From Musa acuminata AAA Group (lineage: Eukaryota > Streptophyta > Magnoliopsida > Zingiberales > Musaceae), in contig NC_088357.1 of the NCBI RefSeq assembly GCF_036884655.1, positions 9,802,501-9,866,500 on the forward strand: 64,000 bases of DNA, written 5' to 3'. Shown in pieces: positions 1-14,845 of this stretch; position 1 is the first letter of the stretch, and each line of letters begins with the position of its first letter. The notes beneath the pieces are model-generated. The model worked only from the letters and a program-made list of their open reading frames with translations. It made no database searches and was not told the DNA's origin. The position numbers and the translations under genes were made by a program.

Positions 1-3
1 GCC

Positions 4-2109
4 ATGGAGGAACCCGATTCCGATAATGCCCCAGCCATGGCGTCTTCCCACAATACCCCTTCCCCTTCCCCTCTTCCGGCCGAGGATTCCGAAATTACCC
101 CTCCCGTCGACGGCGCCCGGACCACCGCTCCCTTGCCCGGAAGCGGCGGCGGCGACACCCCTCCCCAGGGCGCGGGCGCGGCCTCCGGTCGCAAGCGGCG
201 CCGCCGCGACAAGCAGTTCCCCGAGATGATCCCCACCGCCTGCCTCCGTGTCCTCCGGCCCACGACCGCCCGCTCCGCATCCGTCGTCTACAGTGAGAAG
301 CTCATCGACGAGCTGATCCAGATGCAGGTCAACGACGGCGCCCCACGGCGCCGCGGCCGCGGCCGCCCTCCCTCGTCCTCCCTCCGCCTCGCCCGCGAGC
401 TCGACGTCGAGGCCCTCATCGCCATGGCCGTCGGGTTTCCGGTCGATTCCCTGACTGAGGAGGAGATAGAAGCCAACGTGGTCCCCGTCCTGGGTGGCGT
501 CGCCCAGTCCAACTATATCGTCGTCCGGAACCACATCCTCGCCCGATGGCGCTCCAACGCCTCGGTGTGGATCACCGAGGCCCACGCCATGGAGTCCATC
601 CGGTCCGAGCACCGCGCCCTTGTCTCCGCTGCCTACGCCTTCCTCCTGGATCACGGCTTCATCAACTTCGGTCTCGCCCCAGCCATCATTACGGCCCCTC
701 CGCGCCACCCGCCGTCCCTTCCTGCCCCCTCCGTCCTGGTCGTCGGCGCGGGCCTCGCTGGCCTGGCTGCCGCTCGTCACCTTCTCTCTCTTGGCTTCAA
801 GGTCGCCATCCTGGAGGGCCGCCGCCGCCCAGGCGGCCGTGTTTTTACCAAAAAGATGGAATCTTGCGCCTCGTCGACCACTCCCGCCGTAGTTGCAACT
901 GCTGACCTCGGCGGCAGCGTGCTCACCGGTATCAATGGCAACCCTCTTGGCGTTCTCGCTCGCCAGCTTGGCTTTCCCCTCCACAAGATTCGGGACTTGT
1001 GCCCTCTCTACCTCCCTGACGGCCGGCCAGTGGACCGCGTCATCGATGCGCGTCTCGAGGCAGCCTTCAACCAGCTCCTCGACAAGGTCTGCAAGTTCCG
1101 CCAGGCTGTCACCGATGAGCTCAAGTCCGTGGACCTCTCTCTTGGGACTGCCCTCGAGGCCTTCCGCAAAGCTTACGGCTTTGCTGACTCCTCGGAGGAA
1201 AGGATGCTGCTTGACTGGCACCTTGCCAACCTCGAGTATGCCAATGCTGCCCTCCTCGCGGACCTCTCCATGGTGTATTGGGACCAGGATGACCCGTATG
1301 AAATGGGTGGCGATCACTGCTTCATTCCTGGTGGCAATGCACGCTTCGTTCGGGCCCTCGCAGAGAACATTCCCATCTTCTATGGAAGGAGAGTCACCCG
1401 AATTCAGTATGGATGTGACGGGGTGATGGTGTATGCCGATGGACAAGTTTTTCGTGGCGACATGGCACTATGCACTGTACCACTTGGTGTGCTCAAGAAG
1501 GGCTGTATCGAGTTTGTGCCTGAATTACCCAAGGAGAAGCGGGAGGCAATCAAAAGATTGGGTTTTGGATTGCTTAACAAGGTTCTGATGTTGTTTCCCC
1601 ATGATTTTTGGGGTGGTGGGATTGACACTTTTGGGCACCTGACGGAGGATCCAAGCAATCGTGGTGAATTCTTTCTGTTCTATAGTTATTCCTCAGTCTC
1701 CGGTGGACCACTTCTCGTCGCTCTCGTTGCAGGGGAGGCTGCAATTAAGTTTGAGACCACGTCTCCAATTAAGCATGTTGAAAGGGTACTGGAAGTTCTG
1801 AAAGGTATCTTTGCGCCTAAGGGAATTGAGGTCCCCGAGCCCCTTCAGGTGATTTGCACCAGATGGGGGTCAGATAGGTTTACATATGGATCGTATTCTT
1901 ATGTCGCTGTTGGTTCTTCTGGCGATGACTATGACATTTTAGCTGAGAATGTGGGGGATGGGAGGGTCTTCTTTGCTGGTGAGGCAACAAACAGGCGGTA
2001 CCCGGCAACAATGCACGGAGCTTTGCTCAGTGGTTTCAGGGAAGCAACTAACATGGCCAGGGCCACAAGGAGGAGGTCCACGATGCCAGTAGGAGAAGGT
2101 AGATGTTAG
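4..2109 (+). CDS. LDL1-like: LSD1-like lysine-specific histone demethylase (LDL1 type), C-terminally truncated
   Basis: Intronless ORF of 701 residues. By family it is a FAD-dependent amine oxidase that removes methyl groups from histone H3 lysine 4 in the nucleus; plant LDL1/FLD proteins act in flowering-time and silencing control. Seen in sequence: a low-complexity Pro/Ala-rich N-terminus with a basic RKRRRR stretch (about 62-69), a SWIRM domain (about 130-230, with EEIEANVV and NYIVVRNHI), a Rossmann FAD-binding motif VVGAGLAGLAAARHLL (about 245-260) followed by EGRRRPGGRV, the oxidase core with YWDQDDPYEMGGDHCF, the catalytic lysine in GLLNKV (Lys526, matching LSD1 Lys661), and the C-terminal FAD motif FFAGEATNRRYPATMHG (near 660). 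The start is the ATG at 4; nothing upstream is visible, so a longer N-terminus cannot be excluded. Related LDL1 proteins, from memory, are about 820-850 residues. This one stops early at 2107-2109, and the remains of the missing tail follow. GC content is very high in the first half and falls 3'. Confidence 0.93.
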   Translation: MEEPDSDNAPAMASSHNTPSPSPLPAEDSEITPPVDGARTTAPLPGSGGGDTPPQGAGAASGRKRRRRDKQFPEMIPTACLRVLRPTTARSASVVYSEKLIDELIQMQVNDGAPRRRGRGRPPSSSLRLARELDVEALIAMAVGFPVDSLTEEEIEANVVPVLGGVAQSNYIVVRNHILARWRSNASVWITEAHAMESIRSEHRALVSAAYAFLLDHGFINFGLAPAIITAPPRHPPSLPAPSVLVVGAGLAGLAAARHLLSLGFKVAILEGRRRPGGRVFTKKMESCASSTTPAVVATADLGGSVLTGINGNPLGVLARQLGFPLHKIRDLCPLYLPDGRPVDRVIDARLEAAFNQLLDKVCKFRQAVTDELKSVDLSLGTALEAFRKAYGFADSSEERMLLDWHLANLEYANAALLADLSMVYWDQDDPYEMGGDHCFIPGGNARFVRALAENIPIFYGRRVTRIQYGCDGVMVYADGQVFRGDMALCTVPLGVLKKGCIEFVPELPKEKREAIKRLGFGLLNKVLMLFPHDFWGGGIDTFGHLTEDPSNRGEFFLFYSYSSVSGGPLLVALVAGEAAIKFETTSPIKHVERVLEVLKGIFAPKGIEVPEPLQVICTRWGSDRFTYGSYSYVAVGSSGDDYDILAENVGDGRVFFAGEATNRRYPATMHGALLSGFREATNMARATRRRSTMPVGEGRC

Positions 2110-2451
2110 GGAGGATACTTCGTATTTGGATTACCTCTTTTGTATTCCAGACCCTCTCTCTTGCTAGTTTTTCAGTTCTTTGTGATCCATGTTATTCAGG
2201 GCCTGACTCTACTTCTTTGTTGTGGGTGGGGACTGGTGAAAAAAATGGCTTCTGTCTCTCTTTTCCTTTGTAGTTTGATTCCAAAGAAAAATGATTTGGA
2301 CTCGGCTGAAATTGATGGAGATGACAATGGACTGACCATGTTAAATCATAGCTTTGGCACAAAACTAGTAGGGCGGAATCACTTGTGCAGTGTTGGAGAT
2401 TTTTTTGTAGCCAACATTAGAGTTGCAAGAGCAGCTATCTTGAACACTTGA
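2110..2451 (+). pseudogene. Decayed C-terminal tail of the LDL1-like gene
   Basis: Downstream of the stop, pieces resembling the LDL1 C-terminal tail occur in order but in different frames. Frame shifted by one from about 2102: EDTSYLDYLFCIPDP, where the family has an acidic LDxLFxxPD motif. Another frame near 2187-2270: GPDSTSLLWVGTG, where the family has EPDSxSLLRVxIG. The original frame again at about 2270-2451: LNHSFGTKLVGRN then SVGDFFVANIRVARA, ending in TGA at 2449-2451. At least two frame changes plus in-frame stops (2107, the TAG in the second frame near 2163) are needed to explain this. Either the gene makes a tail-less enzyme or the whole copy is becoming a pseudogene. Family sequence was compared from memory. 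Confidence 0.7.
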
Positions 2452-5400
2452 TCTGGGTTGATCCGGGGAAGAGGAACATCGTGCTCAAGAAGTTGTTTGG
2501 ATGGGGCAGAAGAACAGATTTGGTCATTAATTCAAATAATCTCAGTCAACTAGCAGAGCAGTGCATAAGTCTACAAACTGAAGCATGGGAACTGCATTCA
2601 ATTATTTTTATGCCTAAACTTGGTAATTTGTATCAACTCTTACCATTTCTAGTAATTTCTTATCTTCGGTTTATAAGTCGGTAGAAGTGCAATCCCTCCT
2701 GGGCATCCATCAAGATGATCACCATTTGTGTTTAGGTTTGGTTGGAGTCATGCCATTGATGAAATGATTTTGCATTCATTTTACTGGATGTACAAAATGC
2801 ATCTTGATGATCAGTCTCCAGTCATCAAATTGTCATTCAGATGAAAGAAAAATCTATTTCTGTAGTTGACCATTTTTCATTAATATGGAAGTCACTTTTT
2901 TTTTTCATATATTAATTTCATTTGGTCTGTGCTATGTGTACAAATTTGCTTTGCCTATTTACTACTTCATATGGTGCTTCTTAATTTAAAGCAAATATAC
3001 TGCAACTAAAGATTTATATGATTAATCAAGATAGAGAATAAATAGCTGTGACAGAAGACTTTTCATCCATCAAACAGATATATTGGACAACTTAGTCATT
3101 ACTAGACCTTTTTGGGATATTCAATTCTCAGCTCTTAGTTTGTATGCATGGGAGGATCATCACGAACTAAAACTCAACTTATGTAGTAAGACATTTGGCA
3201 GGCACTGATCCACAGAGGTCTTGATCAGAACACGTTTGCTATTTTAGTTGTTTAGACTTTAGAGAACATAGGATTTATGAGAGGAAATCTCTGAAGGTTG
3301 ACCAACCGAATTAGGTCATTAGCAGTTTGTGACTTGGCATTAAGATAATTTTCCACACTGAGTGTTGTTTCTTCTTCAAAAATAGCTCCATCATTGCTCT
3401 AGAGTGACGTATTATTTTCTGCATAAGGTTCTCCAGCAATTGGGGAGAGAAAAAACAAAAATCTGATCAGAGTTTGGCCATCTTAGATACTTCCGGTGAA
3501 CTTGTGATGCAAGCCATCTAGTTCTGCATGCTAGTATCAGTTGAAACTGTCTTCGTGGCTTTGATCCAACAAACTCATCCTGTATGCATTAGATTTGTCA
3601 ATTGGCTTCTCTTTCTCATTTCACTCTACTGCGATCTTGCTAAATCTCATGTCACAGTATTACCGTTCGGATGATAAATCAATCAATTGAGACCACATGT
3701 TCAAAAATATTTTTTTAAGAAAATACAACTATATAAGAATATAAAATATACCAAAAAATATGGGATCATTTTAAACATCTTGAGTTATAATTTTATCGAG
3801 GCATAAGATAATTTATGATTTTGATTCCAAGATCGCAGGATCTCTTTCATTTTTTTTTTTTTTCATATTGTTAACAATCTAAAGATAGGATTACATGATG
3901 ACTAATATAAAGAGGACTAAAAATTTTTTCATTGTTTTACAATCACTTCAAAACCAGTCTGCTCTGACTGGACCGATTGGTTCTTTTGATGCACAGGAAA
4001 CTGATAGATTGAACCCGGTTTATTCTGATTGTTTTATCATTTTTGAAGCAACTGGTAAATTGGACAGATCAGAAGTCCACTTAGTTTTTCATTTGGTCCA
4101 GCCTGTCTGGTTCATTTATCAGTATGAATAAATAGAGAACAGGGGAGGTGTTCAGCTTTCTCTTTTAAGTACAGAAATGGTCCGGTCTTCATAGAAGAGG
4201 GAAAGAGGCCATAGAAAATATATAGAATGTTAAAAGAAAAAGGTTGCATTCTCTTAATTTTCTGTGCCTATCATGGGAATCCATAGGAAAAGCTCTTGGT
4301 TATAAGGAAAGCATGTTTTGTCTTCTTCGTTCCAGTGGCAATGTGTCTATAAGATCAACCAAAGCATCTCTCTTTTGATTTTTGTGCAGCTCAGTAATAC
4401 TCAAAGCAACTGTAATTTGATTTTATGAAAATTCTTGGATTCTTATATGCTTTCCTGGGAATGCTACATATTACTTTTTGCTACTATTTTGTATTTTCAC
4501 AATTTCTTATATTCATTTTCACTGCAATATACAATAACAATTCATTCAACATCTAGCAAACTACTAGATGTCCAATATCAACAAAAACCAAACCTTTTAT
4601 AGATGAAATCATGCATTGTATATAATTCTATGTTATAATTGGTGCTCCTTGTCGTAGATCAGTGCTTCTTAACAAATGTGTATATTGACACCACCATAGA
4701 TTGGATTTTATGGAATGAAAGACATACATCTGAGCTTTGAACAAAAAGATCTTGATGAACTCTTCCCCTAATATGAGATGGAGTTAGCTGCACACTGAAA
4801 TCATCTGGTTTGATCCTCAATGCATCTGATCATATGAAACCAAGGTCCAGGATTCTCTTAGTTTTTTTCCTTGGATATATGCAGTGGGATCTCTTGTTAT
4901 GCTATTCAACCATATCAATGGAAATCCAATAACTTTGGTGCACTTAAACCTTTGGGAGGTTAATCAAAGGAAATCCAATAACTTCAATGAGCTTAAGCCT
5001 TTGGCAAGAAGATAATGGATGAATGTAGTGGCTAAACATCCAAAAAGTGGCTTGAGTTATTTTGCATCTTCTTTGGAAACCTCACAGTGTTGACAAGAGA
5101 TCAATGAACAGAGTTTGCATGGGGTATTGCTGATTGGAACCATCCTTTTGTGGATCATTAGGCCTAATCTTCTCAACAGTGGCCCTGCCACATTTGCTGA
5201 AGATTTCATCGAGAAGACGAGGAGCTTCTTTGCCAGTTGATGCCATCAAAGTGAAATCCCTCTCATCCTTCTATCAGTGGCTTTCTTATGCATAGCAGTT
5301 GGAACTCAAATCTTGGAGTGTCTGTGGCTGAACTCAATGCTGGACTGGATTTGCTGACCAATATACAAATTGCTATATGCTTGTAAGTAATGGGGTATGG

Positions 5401-7233
5401 GAATGGAAATTGACCAAGAAATGAAGAGGGAACAAGGACTTCATGGTGGATCAATGAAAATGGAAGAAGATGGCAGTACTGCACCTGAACTTGTAGCAAA
5501 TTGATGAGATTAAACAGGGACTTCAATTCAGACAAATTATAATGGTTTCTCTTCATGACAGATGAAGATATGATACAAAAGTGTATAGATATTGTGCTGG
5601 ACTGTAGATCAGCTGCCGATTATGTTTAGTAGAATAATATGCATGATATAAAGATGAGCAAATATAGATTCGGAAGCCTACATGTGATTACTGTTTATCA
5701 CGATTGATATGGAATGTTACGGAGATTGACAGTAGATTATATCTGAACAGTTGAAGTTTATGTCAATTAAAGTTCAGTCTCTGATGTGCTTACAGCATTA
5801 AACAGCCACAGAACATGGGAAACTTAATCTAATATTAACCACTGGAGACTCAGTTCATGTCTTTGAGTTCATTCAGAAGAAATAAAAAAAAACGAACGTA
5901 TACATATCTAGATTTATAGTGTCTCAAATTCTTGACTTAATTCAGACATGCTTTTGTATATGCTGTAGAATATGTGTAGGAACTTTTACTTGAAGATGAG
6001 AAAGCCAGTTGGTCATGTTCTGAAAAAGAGAGATTAATGAAAAAGGAGCATAAAGATGCAACAAAGATTACCTGGGGCATGTTCATGTTGGTGTTTCAAG
6101 ACTTCATATTGATGAGCATGGCACTTCTGTTTTCATGTGCATCTAAGAGCATCTCTTGCTGCAGAAACAGTCTCAATCTCACCAAAATTTTTGACCTAAA
6201 CAATGGAGGATTTGTGAGCTTATGGCATTACATACATATCTGATTTGCCTGTCTGAGACAATTTTCCTTTTCTATATCATACTGCATTGTTCTCTCTGAG
6301 GTTGTCAAATACCTCCCTGCTAGATATACATACCGAAACAATATGTTTACTTTGTCAATTTCGATCATACTCATGTAGAGATTTTTAAATATCTCCATTT
6401 GAGTCATCTAGACATATTAAGATACTTTGATTCTCATAATTCTGCAACTAGCAACAAATGTATGGAACTGTAAGATTATGATTTATGCATCTTGTTCATA
6501 ACAGTTTCAGCTACTTAGATATGTCAATGTCTTAATGATACTTGCTGGTCCACATGCAGGGTTTGGTGACACTCCGCGATACTGCCCCTATCTTTGGATC
6601 TCCCAAATCTGAGCTTGAAAGTACCACCACAAATCAGCACCTCTTACTTTGTCACAAGTCTTTCTTCAAGGAAGAACAATAACTCAAAACAATTTCCAGA
6701 GTGCAGCTTAGAATCAGACATTATATACATAATGGTTATGCAACCAATACTTACTGGAGAAGAATTAGAAAAGTTTGAATCAGTAATGCTTCATCCCCAT
6801 GGGGTATGTGATTGATTGCCATATCAAAATTCTTCAGAGATAAGAAAGCTGTGACATTGCCATGAAGCATATGGGACAAGGTTATCATACTGTGGGCAAA
6901 TTCTCTTCTTTGTTAAGAAGATTCTTTTAGCAAAAATAGATCTTTCTTCTTGTACATGTGGTTTGTAATCTTCTTCTGCAAACAGTGATTTCTTATTATT
7001 CATAATATTTTGTCATCTACAGTGTACTGATGGTTATATTTTCCCTCTTTCCTGATGAACAGCCATTTTGTTCTTGGCAGTGCTCGGTATGTATCTTGCA
7101 AACCGAGTCATCCAATGTCCTGTGAAGTGAGCTGAGGCAGACACAACAAAATGTAGCTCTTTTGGACTCCTGCGATTGGCCGCCACAATGGTCTGCTCTC
7201 AAACCCTCGTGGCGTTTGTGAGATCATCAACCG
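2452..7233. other. Intergenic, no gene recognised
   Basis: AT-rich sequence between the LDL1-like and APRL genes. Only short ORFs in random positions are present, none with recognisable domains. The first few hundred bases probably carry the LDL1-like 3' UTR. Poly-T tracts occur near 2895 and 3850. No inverted repeats, LTR signals or RNA genes were recognised by eye. From about 7240 the sequence becomes abruptly GC-rich, marking the APRL promoter and leader. Confidence 0.5.
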
Positions 7234-7239
7234 GTGAAG

Positions 7240-7572
7240 GTGTTGGAATCTCCTGATGTGTCGCGCCGGGCAGCGAACTGGAAACGCCGGCGGCGCCCGG
7301 AGCGAACCCCGAACGGTACCTTATCCGCTGTGGGCCCCGCTCGCCGCGTCTTCTATGGTCGTACGCCGTCCGATCCGAAGCATCGGACGGTTGCGGTCTC
7401 GTCCCACTCGAACCCGCGTCCGCTTATCCGCGTTGGAAGCATGGAGAGGAGGAGCGAGAGAAGGGTGAAGAGAGAAAGGGGAGAAAAGAGGGGGGGCAGG
7501 CCATACCCGTGGACGAGAAGTCCGCCCCGTGCTAGTTTCTCCCGCCGCCTCTCCAGTTCGCCGAACCGAATC
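7240..7572 (+). promoter_or_regulatory. GC-rich promoter and 5' leader region of the APRL gene
   Basis: Sharp rise in GC content just upstream of the APRL start, with a purine-rich stretch at about 7440-7500. A frame open from 7234 runs into the APRL start, but its translation is Arg/Pro/Ser-rich and unlike any leader of this family, so I treat it as non-coding. No clear TATA box was identified. Confidence 0.4.
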
Positions 7573-10500
7573 ATGGAGGGAAAGCCTCGGCGCGCCGCGC
7601 TGGTTTTCCTGGTCGCCTTTGTTGCCGTGGCGGCGGGCTCGCCGGCCTGCCCCAGGCCCTCCGTCGTAGACACGATCCTGGGTCGGCCGGACTCTTGCTG
7701 GGATTCGGATTCTACGCTGCCTCTCGGTGCTTATCAGATCGGCGTCGTTGAGGTGCTCCCCTACCACTTCTTGGGATCTCTGGTTCTGTTCCTTTTCTAT
7801 ATATTGCACATTTCCCCTCTTTTAAGTTGTAGTTTCTTGATAAAAGACGCTCCTTTTGGAAGATTTTTTTCGTGTTATTATGATTATAGCGGTCCTGAAC
7901 TCAATTGATCTTGCTTGTGGGGAACCTTTCCGTATTGGTAGCAAACAGTAGAAATCGCAAAATAGTTGCTTTTGAGGTATCAGACGATTTGGGTTGGCTT
8001 GTTCCTCCATAGCACTTGTAATATTAGATGTAATGAGATCAAAACCATGCATGGTTGTCGACTGAAATTGACTTATGTTCACCACATCGAGACCAAATCA
8101 AACATGTTCAGGTTAACAATTGCCTGACACCAAGGATAGGAGATGATACTGACTCACTGGTGGCAGCTATTAAAAGACAAAACAAGCAAAATCTTCCTGG
8201 AATCTGGTTCATAATCCTCATTTTTGTTCTTTTTCTTTAGAACAACGAAATTATAGACAATTGGGTAGTTGGTTTGACCAAAATAGATTTGTTCTATCTG
8301 TCTTGACTTGATTAATCTAAATTAAGGGAACATATACTAATGGTATAAATGGGCGGTTGAAAATTTTCATTTTTGTTAAAGATAGATGAGGAGATTGTCC
8401 TTGAGGTTTGACATAGCACACATAGAACATTAGAATAGGACTGTTACAAGGTGCAGTGATAGATATTAATTTTATTGGAAGCCATGCTGCTTTAATTGTA
8501 TATCCTGCACCAGAATCCTTGGAGGGAAACCATTGTTCTTGAACTAAAAGACGCAGCATAGGCCAAATTGATGGGCATATGACCATAACAACCTCACAAC
8601 GGGTTCTGTAAAGAATATTTTTTCATGCTTGTGACAAACTACCGAGCTCTGGACGATGTGAGATAGGACAAAACGGTGCATTGACATCTTAATTCAATAT
8701 GGCATTTTTATCCATTTGGCATCCATGTAGTTCCTTGCATGGATATGCATGTCCCTCGAACCGTAGTTCTCTGTCCTTTATGGTAACTTTGTTTATTCAA
8801 GCCTCTAATAGCATAAGACCATCTAGAATAAGCAGAATAACAGCTGGAAAAGGAATATCTTAATCAATGCCAGAAGAGTTCCCGTTTCATGATATATAAA
8901 TTGTAAGAGAGTATGCTCATAACTTCATTTGTTTTCTCATTTCTGAAACTATTCGTAGGAAGATAGCATGAAAACTGATGAGCCAAAACTTATATTAGAT
9001 GCCTAGAAGATATAGAGTCCAGAATGAGAGGACACCAAGTATGATATAACCCTGAATAGAGACGGCACTTGGATGTTTCTGAAATTTGTGCCTTTGCAGT
9101 ATAATCTGCTCATCAATTTAGAGTTAATGTTTACCGTATGGCATTGTTATTTGCTCTTGATTGTTGCTTGATGCTGCTGTTGACCTATGCTTTGTGGATT
9201 AGTGGTTCTTCTATGGCCTTTCTGTTTTCTGCTCTCTTTGTTCATGTGATTTTGTGCACTTGTATCTGCTTCTTGCTCTTCTATGGTAGTGTTTCAATTG
9301 GTCCATTAGTCTTGATCAATCAGGGTTAGTTCAAGGGGCCTTTCTTGTTTTGAGACCTTGTCACATCTAGATTATATTCTTGTTGACTGACAGAAGAACC
9401 TCTAAATCATATCAATTTGCTTTTCTTAATTTTTCTGAGACATTTTTTTTTGCTTTACCTTGTGTGTAGGGAGATGAAGCTACTTTGCAGAAGGCATCGA
9501 GTATGGTGCAAAAGAACAGGGAGGACTATGTGGCCCTGCTCTTTTATGCATCCTGGTGTCCTTTCTCTAAAATTTGTCACCCAAATTTCCAGATCTTGTC
9601 TAAATTATTTCCAACCATCCGTCATTTTGCATTTGAAGAATCTGTTATCAGGCCAAGGTACAGAACAATGTTTGTTCAAATGACAAGATTCCTCAAATAT
9701 ATGCATGTACTGATATTGACATCTGGAACTTGTGAATTGCAGCATACTCTCAAGATATGGAGTGCATGGTTTTCCAACCCTTCTTCTTCTAAATTCAACT
9801 ATGAGGGTGCAATATCACGGTTCACGAACCAGAAATTCTCTAGTTGCTTTTTACAATCATGTAACAGGTATTTTGCATTTTTCTTTTGATTAGATGCCCT
9901 TTTCTAAGTGCCCTTTATCTCTGGATTGCAAAACTGTCCTACAAGACTTCTCACGGCTTAGTTATGTTCCCGACTTCCTTAGAACTATTCACTTGATGGT
10001 TCAAAAACTATAGTCATTTTCAAAAATAAACTTATGATATTAAGCACTTTTGCCGAGTAACAAAAATACCTTCAATAGAGTTGTTCACAATCAATAAATA
10101 GTAAGCTCAAGTTACATAGCATTTATTCATTGAGCATAACCAGCCTGGACTCTCTTGTTTTGTGCATAGGACTCTACCGTTCTGGTCAATCTGCAATGAA
10201 GATTGAAAATTAAAGAAGTTTAACATGAGGCTTTCTTTGCCTTGGAACATGTTATATTTATCATAATCTGTTCATCGTGTCAGGTGTCGGTCCATCACCG
10301 AAACTGGTCTTCCTGGATAATGTTATGGATCCGCCAGATGATACTGAGCTCAAAGAAGACATGCAGGAAAACTGCCCATTCTCATGGGCAAGATCACCAG
10401 AGAAACTGCTGCAGCAGGATGGTTATTTGGCACTTGCGAGTGGTTTCCTGCTGATGAGGCTGCTTTACTTCCTTTTTCCGAGACTTAATGCATGTTTTCA

Positions 10501-10738
10501 GCGAGCTTGGAGGAGGCAGATGCGATATGCGAGCGTGAGGAATCTCTGGAACTATTTCCAGGCATACACTGAACAGGCAAAGCAGGAAGGCAGTAGGTTG
10601 CATCCATGCGAGCGGCATCATCTGCAGGAAGGTGCAATGAGTGCCAGAGCCTGGGCTTCCCAGTCATTAGCGTCGGTCACTCTTGGCGAACCTAGTTCTG
10701 GGAGAGCATACTCTACGGGTCGAGAAAAATTAGGCTAA
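7573..10738 (+). CDS. APRL: 5'-adenylylsulfate reductase-like (APRL) thioredoxin-fold protein
   Basis: Four exons, all with GT-AG junctions and continuous frame: 7573-7752, 9470-9657, 9743-9867, 10284-10738, giving 315 residues. The start MEGKPRR precedes a hydrophobic signal peptide (about 7-22). The thioredoxin-like domain covers about 61-180, with [19 protein letters not shown] (Cys90 in a WCPFS motif, not the WCGPC of true thioredoxins) and the cis-Pro loop [15 protein letters not shown] single membrane span lies at about 212-230 ([18 protein letters not shown]), followed by a basic, probably cytosolic tail. APRL proteins share only the thioredoxin-like region with plastid APS reductases. 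They lack the reductase domain, are predicted to be secretory-pathway membrane proteins and have no established reaction. A PDI-like redox role is inference. Intron 1 is long (1717 bp). Length agrees with family members of about 300-310 residues. Confidence 0.9.
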
Positions 10739-10812
10739 GATGCGGCTGGTTGGCTTTAATTGTTTGTATAGTTGATTACGTAGTCAAAATCCGTTTTGTG
10801 TTTTGGTTATTG

Positions 10813-11115
10813 GTTGCAACAATTCTTCCACATTCTCTTTTACTCCAAGATGCTCGAATTTGCTCAGTAATCCCTGTGGATGATGTTATTGGTTGCAACA
10901 AACAATTCTTCCTTGTTGATGATGCTATTTTTTGGTCATTCTTCCATGTTGATGATGTTATTTCAACCAACAGTTCTTCCACGTTCTCTTTTACTCCAAG
11001 ATGCTCAAATTTGCTCAGTAATCCCTGTTGGTTGATGATGTTACTGGTTGCAACAAACAATTCTTCCACATGCTCGATGCTCAAATTTGCTCGGTAATCA
11101 TTGTTGATGACTCTC
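10813..11115. repeat. Degenerate tandem repeat downstream of APRL
   Basis: A unit containing 'ctcttttactccaagatgct', then 'aatttgctcagtaatccctg' and 'ggttgcaacaa', occurs at about 10813-10915 and again at about 10965-11065 (offset about 151 bp). A shortened third copy follows at about 11060-11115. 'attcttcca' and 'gatgatgtta' recur between them. It lies in the 3' flank of APRL, so it may form part of the 3' UTR. No coding potential is evident. Confidence 0.7.
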
Positions 11116-11759
11116 ATTCCACGAAATTTGCTTGGGTTCTGTAGTCAAACCACTTTGATCACAAAAAGTGGGATTATGATCAAGAAATAGGAAACAGTAA
11201 CGAATTCCATCTTGCAATGAGAGTCATGGATAGAAGCTGCTAATTGCCATATCACATATTTATTCATATTCATATAGCCATTACGAGGATGCCAACAAAA
11301 GAACACATGAAATGGAGAAGAATGATTAGAGATAATAAATTCAACACAAGAACACATGATGAAATAAACCACGTAAATCTACAACCTCTGGAAAATAAAA
11401 ATATTAACACGAAATCAGAGGATGGAAATTAAAAATAAATGAACAGCAACCACACGAAAGGCTGAGAGAAATATGATATAATGTGTATGTCTGTAACAAA
11501 GCTAACATCTGACAATATTACCACAAAACACATTCCTAAATCATCTGAAATTAGAATTCCATACATCACCACCCGGCTAAACTAAAGATTAACAGACTGA
11601 CGCATAACATATAGGCCATCTATCACATGACCAAACCACGCAACATTATAGTCGGAATACCATGTTACCCATACACACACAGTATCCAATAACTAAATAG
11701 GCATTAGGAGTCCCACATCTGTTACTCATAACAAAAGTTATTCATAGCAGACAGCCCTC
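11116..11759. other. Intergenic between APRL and the H3.3 gene (convergent 3' ends)
   Basis: AT-rich, no gene seen. It holds the 3' UTRs of two convergently transcribed genes, APRL on plus and H3.3 on minus; the part next to 11760 is the H3.3 3' UTR. Confidence 0.5.
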
Positions 11760-14680
<2,921 letters not shown>

Positions 14681-14702
14681 AGTTGACATCAGCGTAGGTC
14701 GA

Positions 14703-14842
14703 GCGCTATTTGTAGGCCCTCCACGGCTTGTGGACAGTCGAGATCCCGTCTCGCTGTGTTTCTTTGCCGTGAAACGAACGGCTGCGATTTGTTACATGGC
14801 AGCGAGGCGGATCGAGACGTGTTGTCGGAGGATTTCTATTGG
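14703..14842 (-). promoter_or_regulatory. H3.3 core promoter with TATA-like and CCAAT elements
   Basis: On minus, a TATA-like string 'ctacaaatagcg' lies at about 14703-14716, roughly 30 bp upstream of the inferred leader exon, and a CCAAT box (plus-strand attgg, 14838-14842) lies about 125 bp further up. A GGCGGATC near 14807 is one base from the histone octamer CGCGGATC. Placement relative to the TSS is inferred. Confidence 0.45.
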
Positions 14843-14845
14843 CCG

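Noticed and set aside
2099..2272. Possible intron (gtagat ... ctttgtag) bypassing the LDL1-like stop
   Set aside because: Joining these sites leads straight to a TGA, and the skipped DNA itself resembles tail coding sequence.
2140..2451. Separate 103-residue ORF after the LDL1-like stop
   Set aside because: Its C-terminal half matches the LDL1 tail, so it is treated as a decayed part of that gene, not a new gene.
5263..5556. Minus-strand ORF of 97 residues between LDL1-like and APRL
   Set aside because: No domain, no start context, no splice partners; composition is like the surrounding intergenic DNA.
7234..7572. In-frame upstream extension of the APRL start (ATG at 7234)
   Set aside because: The extra 113 residues are Arg/Pro/Ser-rich and would bury the signal peptide that begins at 7573; the family starts with that signal peptide.
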